A stretch of DNA of 64,000 bases from Hoeflea sp. (GCA_019084245.1 JAHRFE010000035.1:94431-158430); one strand, 5' to 3'. Positions 35,670 to 43,882 are shown, counted from the stretch's first letter. Notes: generated from the sequence alone by a model not told the origin. Made by a program: numbers and translations.

Positions 35670-36218
35670 GTAAGGCAGATCCCTGAGTTTCGCGCCGGAG
35701 GCGGCGCAGGCATTGTCATCGTACAGCGAACAGTTAACCGATATTCGTTCAAGGAAACTGTTTTTCAAGGAGTGGCCGAGAAAACTCTTGATTGCGACAC
35801 CTGTACCTCATATTTGCATTCTGCCCAAAGTCGCACGTGCCTGTGGGTGTCCGCCGACCCTCGATATGGTGAGGATTCGGTAAGGTACCTGGAATTAACC
35901 CCTCCAGTCGTTTCTCCGGCCAACCGGTGGAGCGAGGACATCTTGAAGCAACGACGGTGCGGGCCTTTCTGGTGTCTGCCGGCTTTCCAACAGCCGGGGT
36001 TACTGAAGAGGCACACCTTCATTGCCGAACGTGCGGTCGGGTCTTCCCTCCAATCCAAGGCAGACATGAGCGGATCATCGCCTGGCAAGGCATGGTCCAT
36101 CGACGCATCAAGCGTCCGCACCGTTGTCCGGTTCCTCCAAAGGCCGGATTCTGTGAGTGGCCGTACGATGCTCTGTCTTAATTTGGCCCTGACGGCAGGG
36201 CCGGGAACGGAGCACCCG
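35670..36218. other. Gap of about 550 bases with no supported gene
   Basis: Several frames are open here, including one that runs into the GNAT gene at 36219 and an 84-codon GTG-started ORF at 35927-36181, but none has a recognised motif or a good ribosome-binding site. TTGATT (35786-35791), 17 bases and TATTTG is a possible promoter. GGCCCT/AGGGCC (36185-36202) forms a small hairpin 16 bases before the GNAT ATG. The stretch could hold a decayed gene or a non-coding RNA. Confidence 0.4.
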
Positions 36219-36818
36219 ATGACTGCACAACTCACGATTCTCAGTGAAGCGGGCTTTGCCATTGACGAGGAACTGGGCTCGGATGCGAACGCACGGGAAG
36301 CTCTGCTCGACCGTGCCATGGGCGAGGGTCGCAAGCGCAAGAGCTCGGAGAAGCTCCGTCGCGGCAGGCTGCCATCAGCCGGGCTTGCCTTTGTCGCTCG
36401 CAGCGGCTCTGGGGCCGTCACCGGAAGCGTTCGTTTGTGGGATGTTGCTTGCGGGGAAAAGTCCCTGCTGCTGCTCGGGCCGCTGGCGGTTGAACCTTCG
36501 GCGTCTGGGCAGGGCATTGGGTCCGCCCTGATGCGACATGCCATGGCGCAGGCTGCTGAACTGGGGCATAGCGCGATAATTCTTGTCGGCGACGCGCCCT
36601 ACTATGCCCGTTTTGGATTCTCAGCCGAAAAGACCGGTGGAGTGCTGATGCCGGGGCCTGTGGAGCGCGACCGTTTGCTCGGCTGCGAACTCCTGGATGG
36701 TCATCTCGACGACGCCAGCGGCCTTCTGATTGCACGTGGTCGGCGGGCGGACCGGCGGCAATCGTCCAGCGATGCAATGTCGCCCCACATCTCCTCAGGG
36801 CTCGTCCGGGTCGCTTAG
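36219..36818 (+). CDS. GNAT N-acetyltransferase, YhbS-like
   Basis: 199 residues. The block LLLLGPLAVEPSASGQGIG contains the acetyl-CoA pyrophosphate loop (Q-G-I-G), followed by LVGDAPYYARFGFSAE, the YhbS-type motif. The N-terminal part has a basic stretch (RKRKSSEKLRRGRLPSA). The ATG at 36219 gives the usual family start. Substrate unknown. Confidence 0.85.
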   Translation: MTAQLTILSEAGFAIDEELGSDANAREALLDRAMGEGRKRKSSEKLRRGRLPSAGLAFVARSGSGAVTGSVRLWDVACGEKSLLLLGPLAVEPSASGQGIGSALMRHAMAQAAELGHSAIILVGDAPYYARFGFSAEKTGGVLMPGPVERDRLLGCELLDGHLDDASGLLIARGRRADRRQSSSDAMSPHISSGLVRVA

Positions 36819-36848
36819 CTGATCTGAATAGTTGCCCTGCATCAAAAG

Positions 36849-36883
36849 GAATGCGCCGGAGCGGAGGGGCGTCCGGCGCATTC
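36849..36883. terminator. Strong hairpin terminator between convergent genes
   Basis: GAATGCGCCGGA (36849-36860) and TCCGGCGCATTC (36872-36883) pair perfectly over 12 bp with an 11-base loop. On the minus strand it is followed by CCTTTTG, so it mainly ends the small secreted-protein gene, and it can also end the GNAT transcript. Confidence 0.75.
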
Positions 36884-36905
36884 GCAGCGACAGGGATCGA
36901 CGCGG

Positions 36906-37145
36906 TTAGAATACGACCCCGTTGCCGAAATTGACGGGACCCGCCGGATATTTCTTGGCGGCCTTGTCCTGAACGTTGAGGATTCCGGACGTCGTGGTGC
37001 AATCGATGCCTGCCTTGGCGGCCTTGGCCGGGGCTTTTGCGCAGAGAGAAGCTTGCGTCTCGACTGTTTCAGCGAATGCCGGCGCCGAGGCGAAAGACAG
37101 CAGCGCGGCCAGTGCGAGAGTTGCCGTAAGGGTCATCTTGTTCAT
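36906..37145 (-). CDS. Small secreted protein, unknown function
   Basis: 79 residues. Clear signal peptide (MNKMTLTATLALAALLSFASAPAFA), leaving a mature chain of about 54 residues with two Cys (in SLCAKAP and IDCTTTSG) that could form a disulphide. Lys/Ala-rich. AGGAGA lies about eight bases before the start. Divergent from a membrane-anchored AraC regulator, with an inverted repeat in the gap, so it may be that regulator's target. Confidence 0.7.
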   Translation of the reverse strand: MNKMTLTATLALAALLSFASAPAFAETVETQASLCAKAPAKAAKAGIDCTTTSGILNVQDKAAKKYPAGPVNFGNGVVF

Positions 37146-37185
37146 GATCGTCTCCTTTGAGAACGTTTGGAAATTGACGTGCCGC

Positions 37186-37217
37186 TTCGGTTGGGGGGTT
37201 GGTGTAGTTCAACCGAA
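37186..37217. promoter_or_regulatory. Perfect 8-bp inverted repeat in a divergent promoter region
   Basis: TTCGGTTG (37186-37193) and CAACCGAA (37210-37217) are exact reverse complements 16 bases apart, 41 bases before the secreted-protein start and about 190 before the AraC start. The spacing suits a dimeric regulator on adjacent turns or an mRNA hairpin. Confidence 0.45.
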
Positions 37218-37403
37218 CCGGCGATGACCGTAATCTGGGGCCTGGATGACCGGCGCGCCGCGCAACTTTGAAATCCGGGGCGGAAGTTTCAGTTTCGGCG
37301 CATGATTTCCGGAATCGATTGGACTTGCATCAAGCCATTACCTATCTGGGGTAAGCTGTCTGAGGCGGGCCAGGTTGGCCGTGCGCAAAATGCGGACTTG
37401 ACG

Positions 37404-38471
37404 ATGTCATTTGAATTGACCCTGGCTGGTTTTATCGACCTCATCCTGCGCGGCGGGACATTCGGCATATTGTTGCTCGTCATTGTTCATCTGGTGAGGC
37501 GACCGGAGTTCAATCTGCTGTGCGGGACAGGCTTTCTGTTTTGCGTCACGGGATTGGTGGAGATCATCCTCAACTCACCTCCGGTCGTGGCGATGTTGGC
37601 GCCAGCTGATGCCATAACTCTCGCAACGGAACAGTTCCATTTCATCGCGATGTGGTGGTTTGTCCTGGCATTGTTCGATGACAGGTTCTCCTGGCGCTTG
37701 CGCCATTTCTGGCCGGTCGCGGTCGCGATTCCGCTGGTGGCCGGTGGGTCACTTTTCCCTGAAGCCTGGCGCTGGTGGTTCAATATTGCCCTGGTTCTGC
37801 TCAATGCCACGCTGCTCGCGATGATCATCCATCGCGCCCTGCGCCACCGGAGCAGCGACCTTGTCAATGAGCGTCGCAGTTTCAGCCTGGCGCTCGCATT
37901 CTCCGTTCCTCCGTTCACCTTGTTTGTTTTCTTCACCAATCTGATGGGCAATGGCGGGCCGCTCAATGACTTGCTCTGCGCTATCTATGCCGCTGTCTAT
38001 TTCGTTCTGGCTCTCGGATTTTCCTACTGGTTGACCACGCTCACCGAAGAATTGTTCCAACGCTCCGGAGACGTTTCGGTGCCAACTGTTGCGCGCGGGG
38101 GACTGTCAGCAGCGGACAGGCTTGAGCTTGACCGGGTGGTCAAGGCGGTCGAGGCGGGCCTCTATCTCGAGCCGGGCCTGACCATAGGAGGGCTTGCCGC
38201 TGCCCTGCATATTCCGGAGCATCGTCTCCGGCGGCTGATCAACAGCGGCCTTGGCCACCGCAATTTCGCAGCCTTCGTGAACGACTACCGGATCGATGAA
38301 GCCAAGCGGCGGCTGTCGAATCCGGAGATGGCCCGCGAACAGATCATCCAACATGCGTTTTCGCTAGGCTATGCCTCGCTTGCCCCGTTCAACCGGGCTT
38401 TCCGTGAGCGGGTTGGCGTGAGCCCGACTGAGTTCCGGGAAGAGGCGCTGACACGGATGGCGGCTGAATAG
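37404..38471 (+). CDS. Membrane-anchored AraC-family regulator
   Basis: 355 residues. The N-terminal 230 residues are hydrophobic with about seven membrane segments (e.g. FGILLLVIVHLV, FLFCVTGLVEIIL, WPVAVAIPLVAGGSLF), followed by a two-part AraC helix-turn-helix domain (LTIGGLAAALHIPEHRLRRL, then HAFSLGYASLAPFNRAFRE and GVSPTEFREE). Such proteins sense a signal at the membrane and bind DNA directly. I start at MSFELTLAGF (37404); earlier codons look unlike coding sequence. Confidence 0.85.
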   Translation: MSFELTLAGFIDLILRGGTFGILLLVIVHLVRRPEFNLLCGTGFLFCVTGLVEIILNSPPVVAMLAPADAITLATEQFHFIAMWWFVLALFDDRFSWRLRHFWPVAVAIPLVAGGSLFPEAWRWWFNIALVLLNATLLAMIIHRALRHRSSDLVNERRSFSLALAFSVPPFTLFVFFTNLMGNGGPLNDLLCAIYAAVYFVLALGFSYWLTTLTEELFQRSGDVSVPTVARGGLSAADRLELDRVVKAVEAGLYLEPGLTIGGLAAALHIPEHRLRRLINSGLGHRNFAAFVNDYRIDEAKRRLSNPEMAREQIIQHAFSLGYASLAPFNRAFRERVGVSPTEFREEALTRMAAE

Positions 38472-38497
38472 CCCGATTCTAAGCCTCCGACCCTCTT

Positions 38498-38526
38498 CTT
38501 GACATGGCGATTGCGCGCACCTATCT
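38498..38526 (+). promoter_or_regulatory. Near-consensus alphaproteobacterial promoter
   Basis: CTTGAC at 38498-38503, exactly 17 bases, and CTATCT at 38521-38526 differ from CTTGAC-N17-CTATAT by one base. This is the best promoter match I found in the window. It would produce a leader of about 145 bases before the ATG at 38678. Confidence 0.65.
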
Positions 38527-38611
38527 GACCGTCTTCGGGTCTGGAGCCCCGGCCGTCCGCAGGCATAGTGCCATGGTGAAGTCTCCGGCTTTCGAGCAGT
38601 CAGCCTTTTTG

Positions 38612-38662
38612 ATGACATGCCAGATGGTGGAATGCGGGCGCCCCTTGCATACGGCATGTCAT
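38612..38662 (+). ncRNA. Structured leader RNA next to a ribosome-binding site
   Basis: ATGACATGCC (38612-38621) and GGCATGTCAT (38653-38662) are exact 10-bp reverse complements. The 31-base loop holds a further ATGC/GCAT pair around GGGCGCCC. The stem ends four bases before AGGAG (38667-38671), the ribosome-binding site. A weak GGCT/AGCC stem followed by TTTTT lies just upstream (38587-38609). This looks like a cis-regulatory leader, but no known riboswitch class is recognised. Confidence 0.4.
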
Positions 38663-38677
38663 GACAGGAGAACTGCC

Positions 38678-39124
38678 ATGCGTGATCACACGCCTTTACC
38701 ATCTTTGAGAACACTGAAGGATCAGGCCCGACGCCTGAGAAGCCGTCTTGAAGCCAATGGTGAAACCATCGGCCATTCGAAGGCGCTTGAACTCATTGCG
38801 GCCCAGCACGGCTTCAATGACTGGAACACCTTGCACGCGGCCCTGGGCAACAGGTCCGGGCCTGAAAGCCTTGCGCCCGGCGCCCGTGTGACCGGCGCCT
38901 ATCTCGGACAGCCTTTTGCTGCCCGCGTCGTGGGAATTCAGGCCATCACTTCCGCGCCGGGGAATTTCCGGGTCTCGCTGGATCTCGATGAAGCCGTCGA
39001 TGTGGTTACATTCGACAGCTTCTCGGCCTTCCGCAAGCGGGTCAACGGGATCATCGGCAAGGATGGCGCCAGCCGCGAACGGACCTCGAACGGCCGCCCG
39101 CAGCTTGAACTGTCCTGGACCTGA
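38678..39124 (+). CDS. Glyoxalase_8-like protein of unknown function
   Basis: 148 residues. The N-terminal 60 residues follow a pattern seen in proteins annotated glyoxalase superfamily (TLKDQARRLRSRLEANGETI, then SKALELIAAQHGFNDWNTLH), probably a helical domain rather than an enzyme. The rest (GARVTGAYLGQPFAARVVGI) looks like a small beta domain. No catalytic residues are identified. ATG follows AGGAG by six bases. It converges on the WD40 gene. Confidence 0.65.
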   Translation: MRDHTPLPSLRTLKDQARRLRSRLEANGETIGHSKALELIAAQHGFNDWNTLHAALGNRSGPESLAPGARVTGAYLGQPFAARVVGIQAITSAPGNFRVSLDLDEAVDVVTFDSFSAFRKRVNGIIGKDGASRERTSNGRPQLELSWT

Positions 39125-39133
39125 CCGGGTGAG

Positions 39134-40123
39134 CTAGCCCGCGATGTCGACAACACCACAGTCGCCTGCTTGCGATCCGAACGCCAGCAGGCGACCTGGC
39201 TTGTTCCAGGCCATGGCGGTGATCGGGCCCTGGCCCGGTCGCCTGAGCAGGGCTTCCTTGCTGTCGGTGATACGGACGGCCAGCACCATGCCGTCGCCGA
39301 AACCGATGGCGATCAGATCCTCCACCGGATGGCATGCCACGCAGGTCACCATGGTGTCGGCGCGCTGGCCGAGCTCAAGTGGCGCCTTGCCCATGGGGCC
39401 GTCCTTGCCCGAGAACGGCCAGACGATTGCCGAGGGCGCGCCGGATGATGCGAGCCATTTGCCCTTGTTGGACCATGAGAGGGATTTGACCTTGGCGGGA
39501 TAGCCGGTCATGCGCATATGACGTTGCTCACCACCCGGCTTGCCGTCGAGCTTCCAGCCGTGGAGGGCATTTTCCTGCATGGCCGTCACCAGAAAGCGTC
39601 CATCGGGGCTGAACATCACCTGATTGTGGGCGCCCTTCCATTCGAAATCCAGCGCCGGCGCGCTGCCCTGCACAAAGGCGAGGGAGACGCCGTTGTAGCG
39701 CGCCATGGCAATCCGAAGACCTTTCGGTGCAAAGGCGAGGCCCTCGATGGTGCGCGCTTCCTCGAACGTCCGTTCATTTCCGTCGGCAAGCAGCACGGTC
39801 GCCTGGCGGCCCTCGGAGAAGGCGATCGCGCCTTGCGGACCGGCGGCAACAACGCCGACCCATTTGCGGGCGGCAGCGCGTAGCGTGGTTTCGGTTCCGT
39901 CGGCGTCAAGCCGCATCACCTTGCCGTCCTCGCCGCCGGTGATCAGGCTCTGGCCGTCCCATGTCACGCTTGCAGCCAGCAATCCGTCATGAAGTTCATG
40001 ACGGATGGTTCCATGATCGAGGCGGACAACCAAGCCGGAGGCCAAGGCAAAGGCCGGGACCTCCCCCAGGAAGGCAACCGAAAGGCAATGGTCGTCGAGA
40101 TCTATCGGCGCGACAGTTGGCAT
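39134..40123 (-). CDS. WD40-repeat protein linked to CobW
   Basis: 329 residues. Repeated beta-propeller blades are visible (SVTWDGQSLITGGEDGKVMR, MFSPDGRFLVTAMQENALHG, SLSWSNKGKWLASSG, ITAMAWNKPGRLLAFGSQ), about six or seven in all. Such domains bind partner proteins. It lies 12 bases after a CobW-type GTPase gene on the same strand, a pairing I know from other Hyphomicrobiales, and may act as a scaffold in zinc delivery. No signal peptide. Confidence 0.85.
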   Translation of the reverse strand: MPTVAPIDLDDHCLSVAFLGEVPAFALASGLVVRLDHGTIRHELHDGLLAASVTWDGQSLITGGEDGKVMRLDADGTETTLRAAARKWVGVVAAGPQGAIAFSEGRQATVLLADGNERTFEEARTIEGLAFAPKGLRIAMARYNGVSLAFVQGSAPALDFEWKGAHNQVMFSPDGRFLVTAMQENALHGWKLDGKPGGEQRHMRMTGYPAKVKSLSWSNKGKWLASSGAPSAIVWPFSGKDGPMGKAPLELGQRADTMVTCVACHPVEDLIAIGFGDGMVLAVRITDSKEALLRRPGQGPITAMAWNKPGRLLAFGSQAGDCGVVDIAG

Positions 40124-40135
40124 GATCGATCGTCC

Positions 40136-41230
40136 TCAGGCCTGGCAGGCCAGGAAGGTCCGCTCGAGTTTTTCGCGGTCCAGGTTGCGGCCGATGAAGA
40201 CGAGGCGGCTTTCGCGTTTTTCCCCATCTTTCCAGGGCCGCTGGTGATCGCCCTCGACAATCATGTGCACGCCCTGGATGACATAGCGGTCAGCGTCGCC
40301 CTCAAAGGCAATGATGCCCTTGAGCCTCAAGATATTGGGCCCCTCGAGCTGGGTGATTTTCTCGATCCAGGGGAAGAACCGCTTCGGATTGACGGGACCT
40401 CCGCGCAGCGACACCGACTCGATCGTTAGATCATGGATGGCCGAGGGGGCTGTGTGTTCATGGTGTTCGTGCCCGTGATGATGATGCCCATGGTGATCGT
40501 GTCCATGGTGGTGATCATGATCGTGATCGCAATCCGGCCCGCAGGCGTGGTCCGGATCATCGTGATCGAGGAAATGCGGATCGTTGTCGAGCGCCCGGCT
40601 GAGATCGAAGGCGCCCCGGTCAAGCACCGCGTCGAGCGGCACGGCGGCGCGTTCGGTGCGGTGGATCCGGGCCGATGGATTGATCGCGCGCACGGTGCGT
40701 TCGACGGCTTCGAGTTCCTCAGGGGTGACCAGATCGGTCTTGTTCAGGATGACCACATCGGCAAAGGCAATCTGGTCTTCGGCCTCGCGGCTGTCCTTGA
40801 GACGCAGCGGCAGATGACGCGCGTCGACGAGAGCGACAACGGCATCGAGCCGGGTCTTGGCGCGCACGTCCTCGTCCATGAAGAACGTCTGGGCGACGGG
40901 CACCGGATCTGCGAGGCCGGTTGTCTCGACAATGATGGCGTCAAAGCGCCCGGGCCGGCGCATCAGGCCTTCCACGACGCGGATCAGGTCGCCGCGCACG
41001 GTGCAGCAGACGCAGCCATTGTTCATCTCGTAGATTTCCTCGTCGGATTCCACGATCAGGTCATTGTCGATGCCGATTTCCCCGAATTCATTGACGATCA
41101 CCGCATAGCGCTTGCCGTGCGGTTCGGAGAGGATGCGGTTGAGCAACGTGGTCTTGCCGGCGCCAAGATAGCCGGTCAGTACGGTCACGGGGATCGGGGC
41201 AACGGGGGTGAGGGCGGGCGCTTCGCTCAT
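40136..41230 (-). CDS. CobW/COG0523 GTPase, probable zinc metallochaperone
   Basis: 364 residues. G3E GTPase: Walker [17 protein letters not shown], metal-binding [13 protein letters not shown] (CxCC), [11 protein letters not shown] switch region and NKTDL base-recognition motif. A stretch of about 35 residues near 230-265 is nearly all His, Asp and Gly. The C-terminal CobW_C domain ends with [17 protein letters not shown]. The lack of cobalamin genes nearby and the His-rich linker favour zinc transfer. Operon with the WD40 gene. I saw no obvious Zur box in the 65 bases upstream. Confidence 0.9.
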   Translation of the reverse strand: MSEAPALTPVAPIPVTVLTGYLGAGKTTLLNRILSEPHGKRYAVIVNEFGEIGIDNDLIVESDEEIYEMNNGCVCCTVRGDLIRVVEGLMRRPGRFDAIIVETTGLADPVPVAQTFFMDEDVRAKTRLDAVVALVDARHLPLRLKDSREAEDQIAFADVVILNKTDLVTPEELEAVERTVRAINPSARIHRTERAAVPLDAVLDRGAFDLSRALDNDPHFLDHDDPDHACGPDCDHDHDHHHGHDHHGHHHHGHEHHEHTAPSAIHDLTIESVSLRGGPVNPKRFFPWIEKITQLEGPNILRLKGIIAFEGDADRYVIQGVHMIVEGDHQRPWKDGEKRESRLVFIGRNLDREKLERTFLACQA

Positions 41231-41269
41231 GAGGGCTCTCAGTCAGAATGGAGTGATTGACCCCCCATA

Positions 41270-41284
41270 TAGGCGCTTCGCCTA
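41270..41284. terminator. Small hairpin between the FAD oxidoreductase and CobW genes
   Basis: TAGGCG (41270-41275), loop CTT and CGCCTA (41279-41284) pair perfectly 12 bases after the stop of the minus-strand FAD oxidoreductase gene. There is no T-tract, so termination would be weak. Confidence 0.35.
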
Positions 41285-41295
41285 CCTTATGCCAC

Positions 41296-42264
41296 TCACA
41301 AGGAGATGATGTGATCCGCCAATGCCAAACCCGACTGATGCGCGGCTTCGGCGCGGGCTTCCAAGCACCAGTCGCCACAGGCAAACAGCGTGTTGTCCGC
41401 ATTGCCGATGAACGGGCGATCGAGCGGCGTTTCCACGAGGGCGTGGAGCCAGCGATGCAGATCGACATGAACCGGAACAGGCAAGTCCGCGCCAAGTCCG
41501 GTCTGGGCGCGCAGGGCGTCCAGCATCGCCGAGGCTACGCTTTCCCGGTCGCTTCCGAGGCGGGCGCGGCTCCAGTCTGGGGCTGCGTGCAGCACAAAGG
41601 TTTCGCCGCTCCGCCCCGGCTTCGAGCCGTTTCGGGCAATCAGCGCCAGCGCATCACCGTCATGGCCACGGATCAGATCCTGCACCTCATCGCCAAGCGG
41701 CGTTTCGAAAGCCAGCATGGCCGTCCAGCAGGGCGCCATGCGAACCTTTTCCAGGGCCGTGAAGACAGGGTCAAGCGAGCCAAGCAGTTCCAGAGCCTGG
41801 GGCGCGGGGATTGCCGCAACAACCCGGCGTGCGGAGAAATGGGTCTGCGTTCCGTCGCTGTGTTCGACCTGCACATCACAGCGTCCGTCCCGGCAGGAGA
41901 TCCCTGTCGCCCGTACCCCAAATCTTGGCCCGAGGTCCCGCGCCAGCACCTTGCCGATTGTCGACATGCCGGGTTGGCCCACCCACCATGGCCGTGCGCT
42001 GTCCTTGCCCCTGGGCTTCCATGCCGCGATGTCGCCGTCTTGTGCGAGGTGGTTGATCAAGGCGGTGAAGGCAGGCGTGCGACCGGTCAGATACTGGGCG
42101 CCGTGATCGAAACTGCCGAAGTCGCTCCTGCGCGTGGACAGCCGTCCCCCTGGCGCCCCGGATTTTTCGATCAGGGTGACGTGTGCTCCATGGTCTACCA
42201 AGTGATGAGACAAGGTCAATCCGGCGAGTCCTGCGCCGATGACGAGTACATCCGTGCCAATCAT
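41296..42264 (-). CDS. Renalase-like FAD/NAD(P)-binding oxidoreductase (COG3380)
   Basis: 322 residues. N-terminal dinucleotide-binding fold VLVIGAGLAGLTLSHHL with Glu/Lys at the second strand end, then GAPGGRLSTRRSDFGSFDHG, typical of COG3380 proteins. The C-terminus has FACGDWCLEARAEAAHQSG, the FAD-closing motif. The substrate is unknown; human renalase oxidises NAD(P)H isomers, and that role is possible but unproven here. Start at MIGTDVLVIG. Confidence 0.82.
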   Translation of the reverse strand: MIGTDVLVIGAGLAGLTLSHHLVDHGAHVTLIEKSGAPGGRLSTRRSDFGSFDHGAQYLTGRTPAFTALINHLAQDGDIAAWKPRGKDSARPWWVGQPGMSTIGKVLARDLGPRFGVRATGISCRDGRCDVQVEHSDGTQTHFSARRVVAAIPAPQALELLGSLDPVFTALEKVRMAPCWTAMLAFETPLGDEVQDLIRGHDGDALALIARNGSKPGRSGETFVLHAAPDWSRARLGSDRESVASAMLDALRAQTGLGADLPVPVHVDLHRWLHALVETPLDRPFIGNADNTLFACGDWCLEARAEAAHQSGLALADHIISL

Positions 42265-42405
42265 TGTAATGTCTCTATGTGTTTGAACAATTCTTATCAG
42301 AAACCTGATCAATAAGGCAGATTCACTTTGGAAGAACAAGTCCAACTGCGCGCCAGCTGGACCGGTTTGATGGCCAAACAATAGACCTTTTCGCGAGCAC
42401 CTTGT

Positions 42406-43149
42406 TCACACCAGCTCGTTTACATCGAAGGCCGCCATGTCTGTAATCAATTCGCTGAGCCCGTGCACGGCGTGGGCCAGAATGGCTTCGCCTTTCTCCG
42501 CGCTCGCCCGACTGGCGTTGCCTGCGGCGCCTTCCTTGTTGATGTCGGACATCTTCCAGCCGAAGGCATGCGGGCCATAGGCGCGCAGATGCGTGAACCG
42601 TTCGGCATATTCCGCCTGCCGCGACGGAAAATCCCGAACGGCGTCGAGACGGACCAGATCCGGCCGTATCGCCATCATCACCGAAGTTTCGATGTCGCCG
42701 GCATGGATGTCGAGAGCCTTGTCGGCGGGGCTGATGAGACCCTCCGGAATTCCAAACCGGGTCCAACTGGTTGCAACCGCAAGCATGTTGAAGCGCACCC
42801 GGGCTTCCGTGGCCACGATGGTGAGCAGCGGCGAGTTTCCGCCGTGCGCATTGAGCAGCAACAGACGGCGCACGTCACGGGCGGCGCAATCGGCGGCGAT
42901 GCCGATCCAGCGGTTTATGGCTTCGTCAAACTCAAGTGTTCGCGTTCCTGACACATCCATATGCTCGATAGAGTAACCAACTGATTCGACAGGCAGGAGG
43001 TCGATCTTGATTGGGTCCTGAACGGCATCGCGAAGCCTGTGCGCAATGGCCTGGGCGATCAGCGTATCGGTCTCGAACGGAAGATGCGGACCATGCTGTT
43101 CATGGGCTCCCAGGGGCAGGACTGCAATCGGCACGGATTGTGTGGGCAT
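42406..43149 (-). CDS. Creatininase-family amidohydrolase
   Basis: 247 residues. All metal and catalytic blocks are present: LGAHEQHGPHLPFETD (Glu, His, Asp ligands), LLNAHGGN and DIHAGDIETSVM. The family hydrolyses creatinine or other cyclic amides, and some members process redox peptides; substrate not certain. I start at MPTQSVPIAV (43149), since 49 further open codons upstream do not look like family sequence. Divergent from a marR gene with an operator-like repeat between them. Confidence 0.87.
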   Translation of the reverse strand: MPTQSVPIAVLPLGAHEQHGPHLPFETDTLIAQAIAHRLRDAVQDPIKIDLLPVESVGYSIEHMDVSGTRTLEFDEAINRWIGIAADCAARDVRRLLLLNAHGGNSPLLTIVATEARVRFNMLAVATSWTRFGIPEGLISPADKALDIHAGDIETSVMMAIRPDLVRLDAVRDFPSRQAEYAERFTHLRAYGPHAFGWKMSDINKEGAAGNASRASAEKGEAILAHAVHGLSELITDMAAFDVNELV

Positions 43150-43176
43150 GTGGTGGTTTTTCCGCTCAGGCTTGGA

Positions 43177-43193
43177 TAGGCTGGAAGAGCCTA
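43177..43193. promoter_or_regulatory. MarR-operator-like inverted repeat
   Basis: TAGGCT (43177-43182), spacer GGAAG and AGCCTA (43188-43193) form a perfect 6+5+6 palindrome. It lies midway between the creatininase start (43149) and the marR start (43230), the usual place and size for a MarR dimer site controlling both. Confidence 0.5.
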
Positions 43194-43229
43194 GGGTGAT
43201 GGAACTAAGGCCGCAAGAAGGAGCTGTCC

Positions 43230-43802
43230 ATGTCCGGTAAAAAGAAAAACAAGACCAAGAAGGCGAAGAGAACCGCCCAGGCAGAAGCACTTTCATTGAT
43301 CAACCAGGTCGCGCGAAACGCCCGAACGGCCTTGTCGCGTCACTTGCTCGATCTGGGGCTCTATGCCGGGCAGGATGGCGTGATGCTGGCGCTCGACGGA
43401 AATGACGGCCAGACGCCGGGCGCCATCGCAGCCTCCCTCGGCGTCAAGGCGCCGACGATCACCAAGACTATCGGTCGTCTCGCGGCCCAGGGTTTCGTGC
43501 GGCGCGAGGGATCGAAGGAAGACGGCCGAATGATGCTGGTGTTCCTTACCGATGCCGGGCGGGACCAGATCAAGTCGGTCCGCAAGTCGCAACGGCGGAC
43601 TGAAAAAGCTGCTTTTGCTGATCTGAAAGAGAAGGATGTCGCGCACCTCCTGGATCTCCTGGCCAAGGTCGACGCCGGCATTGCCGCTGATCTAAGGTCC
43701 GGAAACGCGGTTCCCAACGACCGAACGCTGGATCCGGAAACGCTGGAGCCGCAGGAAAGCGATCTCCCCATTGGCAATTCACCCGTTCCGGAAACTGATT
43801 GA
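43230..43802 (+). CDS. MarR-family transcriptional regulator
   Basis: 190 residues. Winged helix with recognition region GAIAASLGVKAPTITKTIGR and wing VRREGSKEDGRMMLVFLT. It has a Lys-rich N-terminal arm (GKKKNKTKKAKR) and an acidic C-terminal tail of about 35 residues beyond the usual domain; the arm may add non-specific DNA contact. AAGGAG lies seven bases before the ATG. It probably represses the creatininase gene and itself. Confidence 0.88.
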   Translation: MSGKKKNKTKKAKRTAQAEALSLINQVARNARTALSRHLLDLGLYAGQDGVMLALDGNDGQTPGAIAASLGVKAPTITKTIGRLAAQGFVRREGSKEDGRMMLVFLTDAGRDQIKSVRKSQRRTEKAAFADLKEKDVAHLLDLLAKVDAGIAADLRSGNAVPNDRTLDPETLEPQESDLPIGNSPVPETD

Positions 43803-43812
43803 TTGCCAGCCC

Positions 43813-43847
43813 GGTTTAAACCTTTTAGATTTGTTTAAACGTTTGAA
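43813..43847. promoter_or_regulatory. Paired GTTTAAAC palindromes, LacI-type operators
   Basis: GGTTTAAACC (43813-43822) is a perfect palindrome, and TTTAAACGTTTGAA (43834-43847) is a near-perfect one with the central CG typical of LacI-family operators. Both contain GTTTAAAC, 19 bases apart. They lie 36-70 bases before the lacI-type start, so autoregulation is likely. Confidence 0.5.
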
Positions 43848-43882
43848 TCGGGGCGGGGCGCCTCGCCAGTGGGAATCGGGTT

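Noticed and set aside
35927-36181. 84-codon ORF with CRTCG-like cysteines
   Set aside because: GTG start with no ribosome-binding site, no recognised domain and no coding partner; kept only as part of the unexplained gap.
42296-42309. ATCAG-AAAC-CTGAT inverted repeat before the FAD oxidoreductase gene
   Set aside because: Only five bases per arm; too short to claim as an operator without further support.
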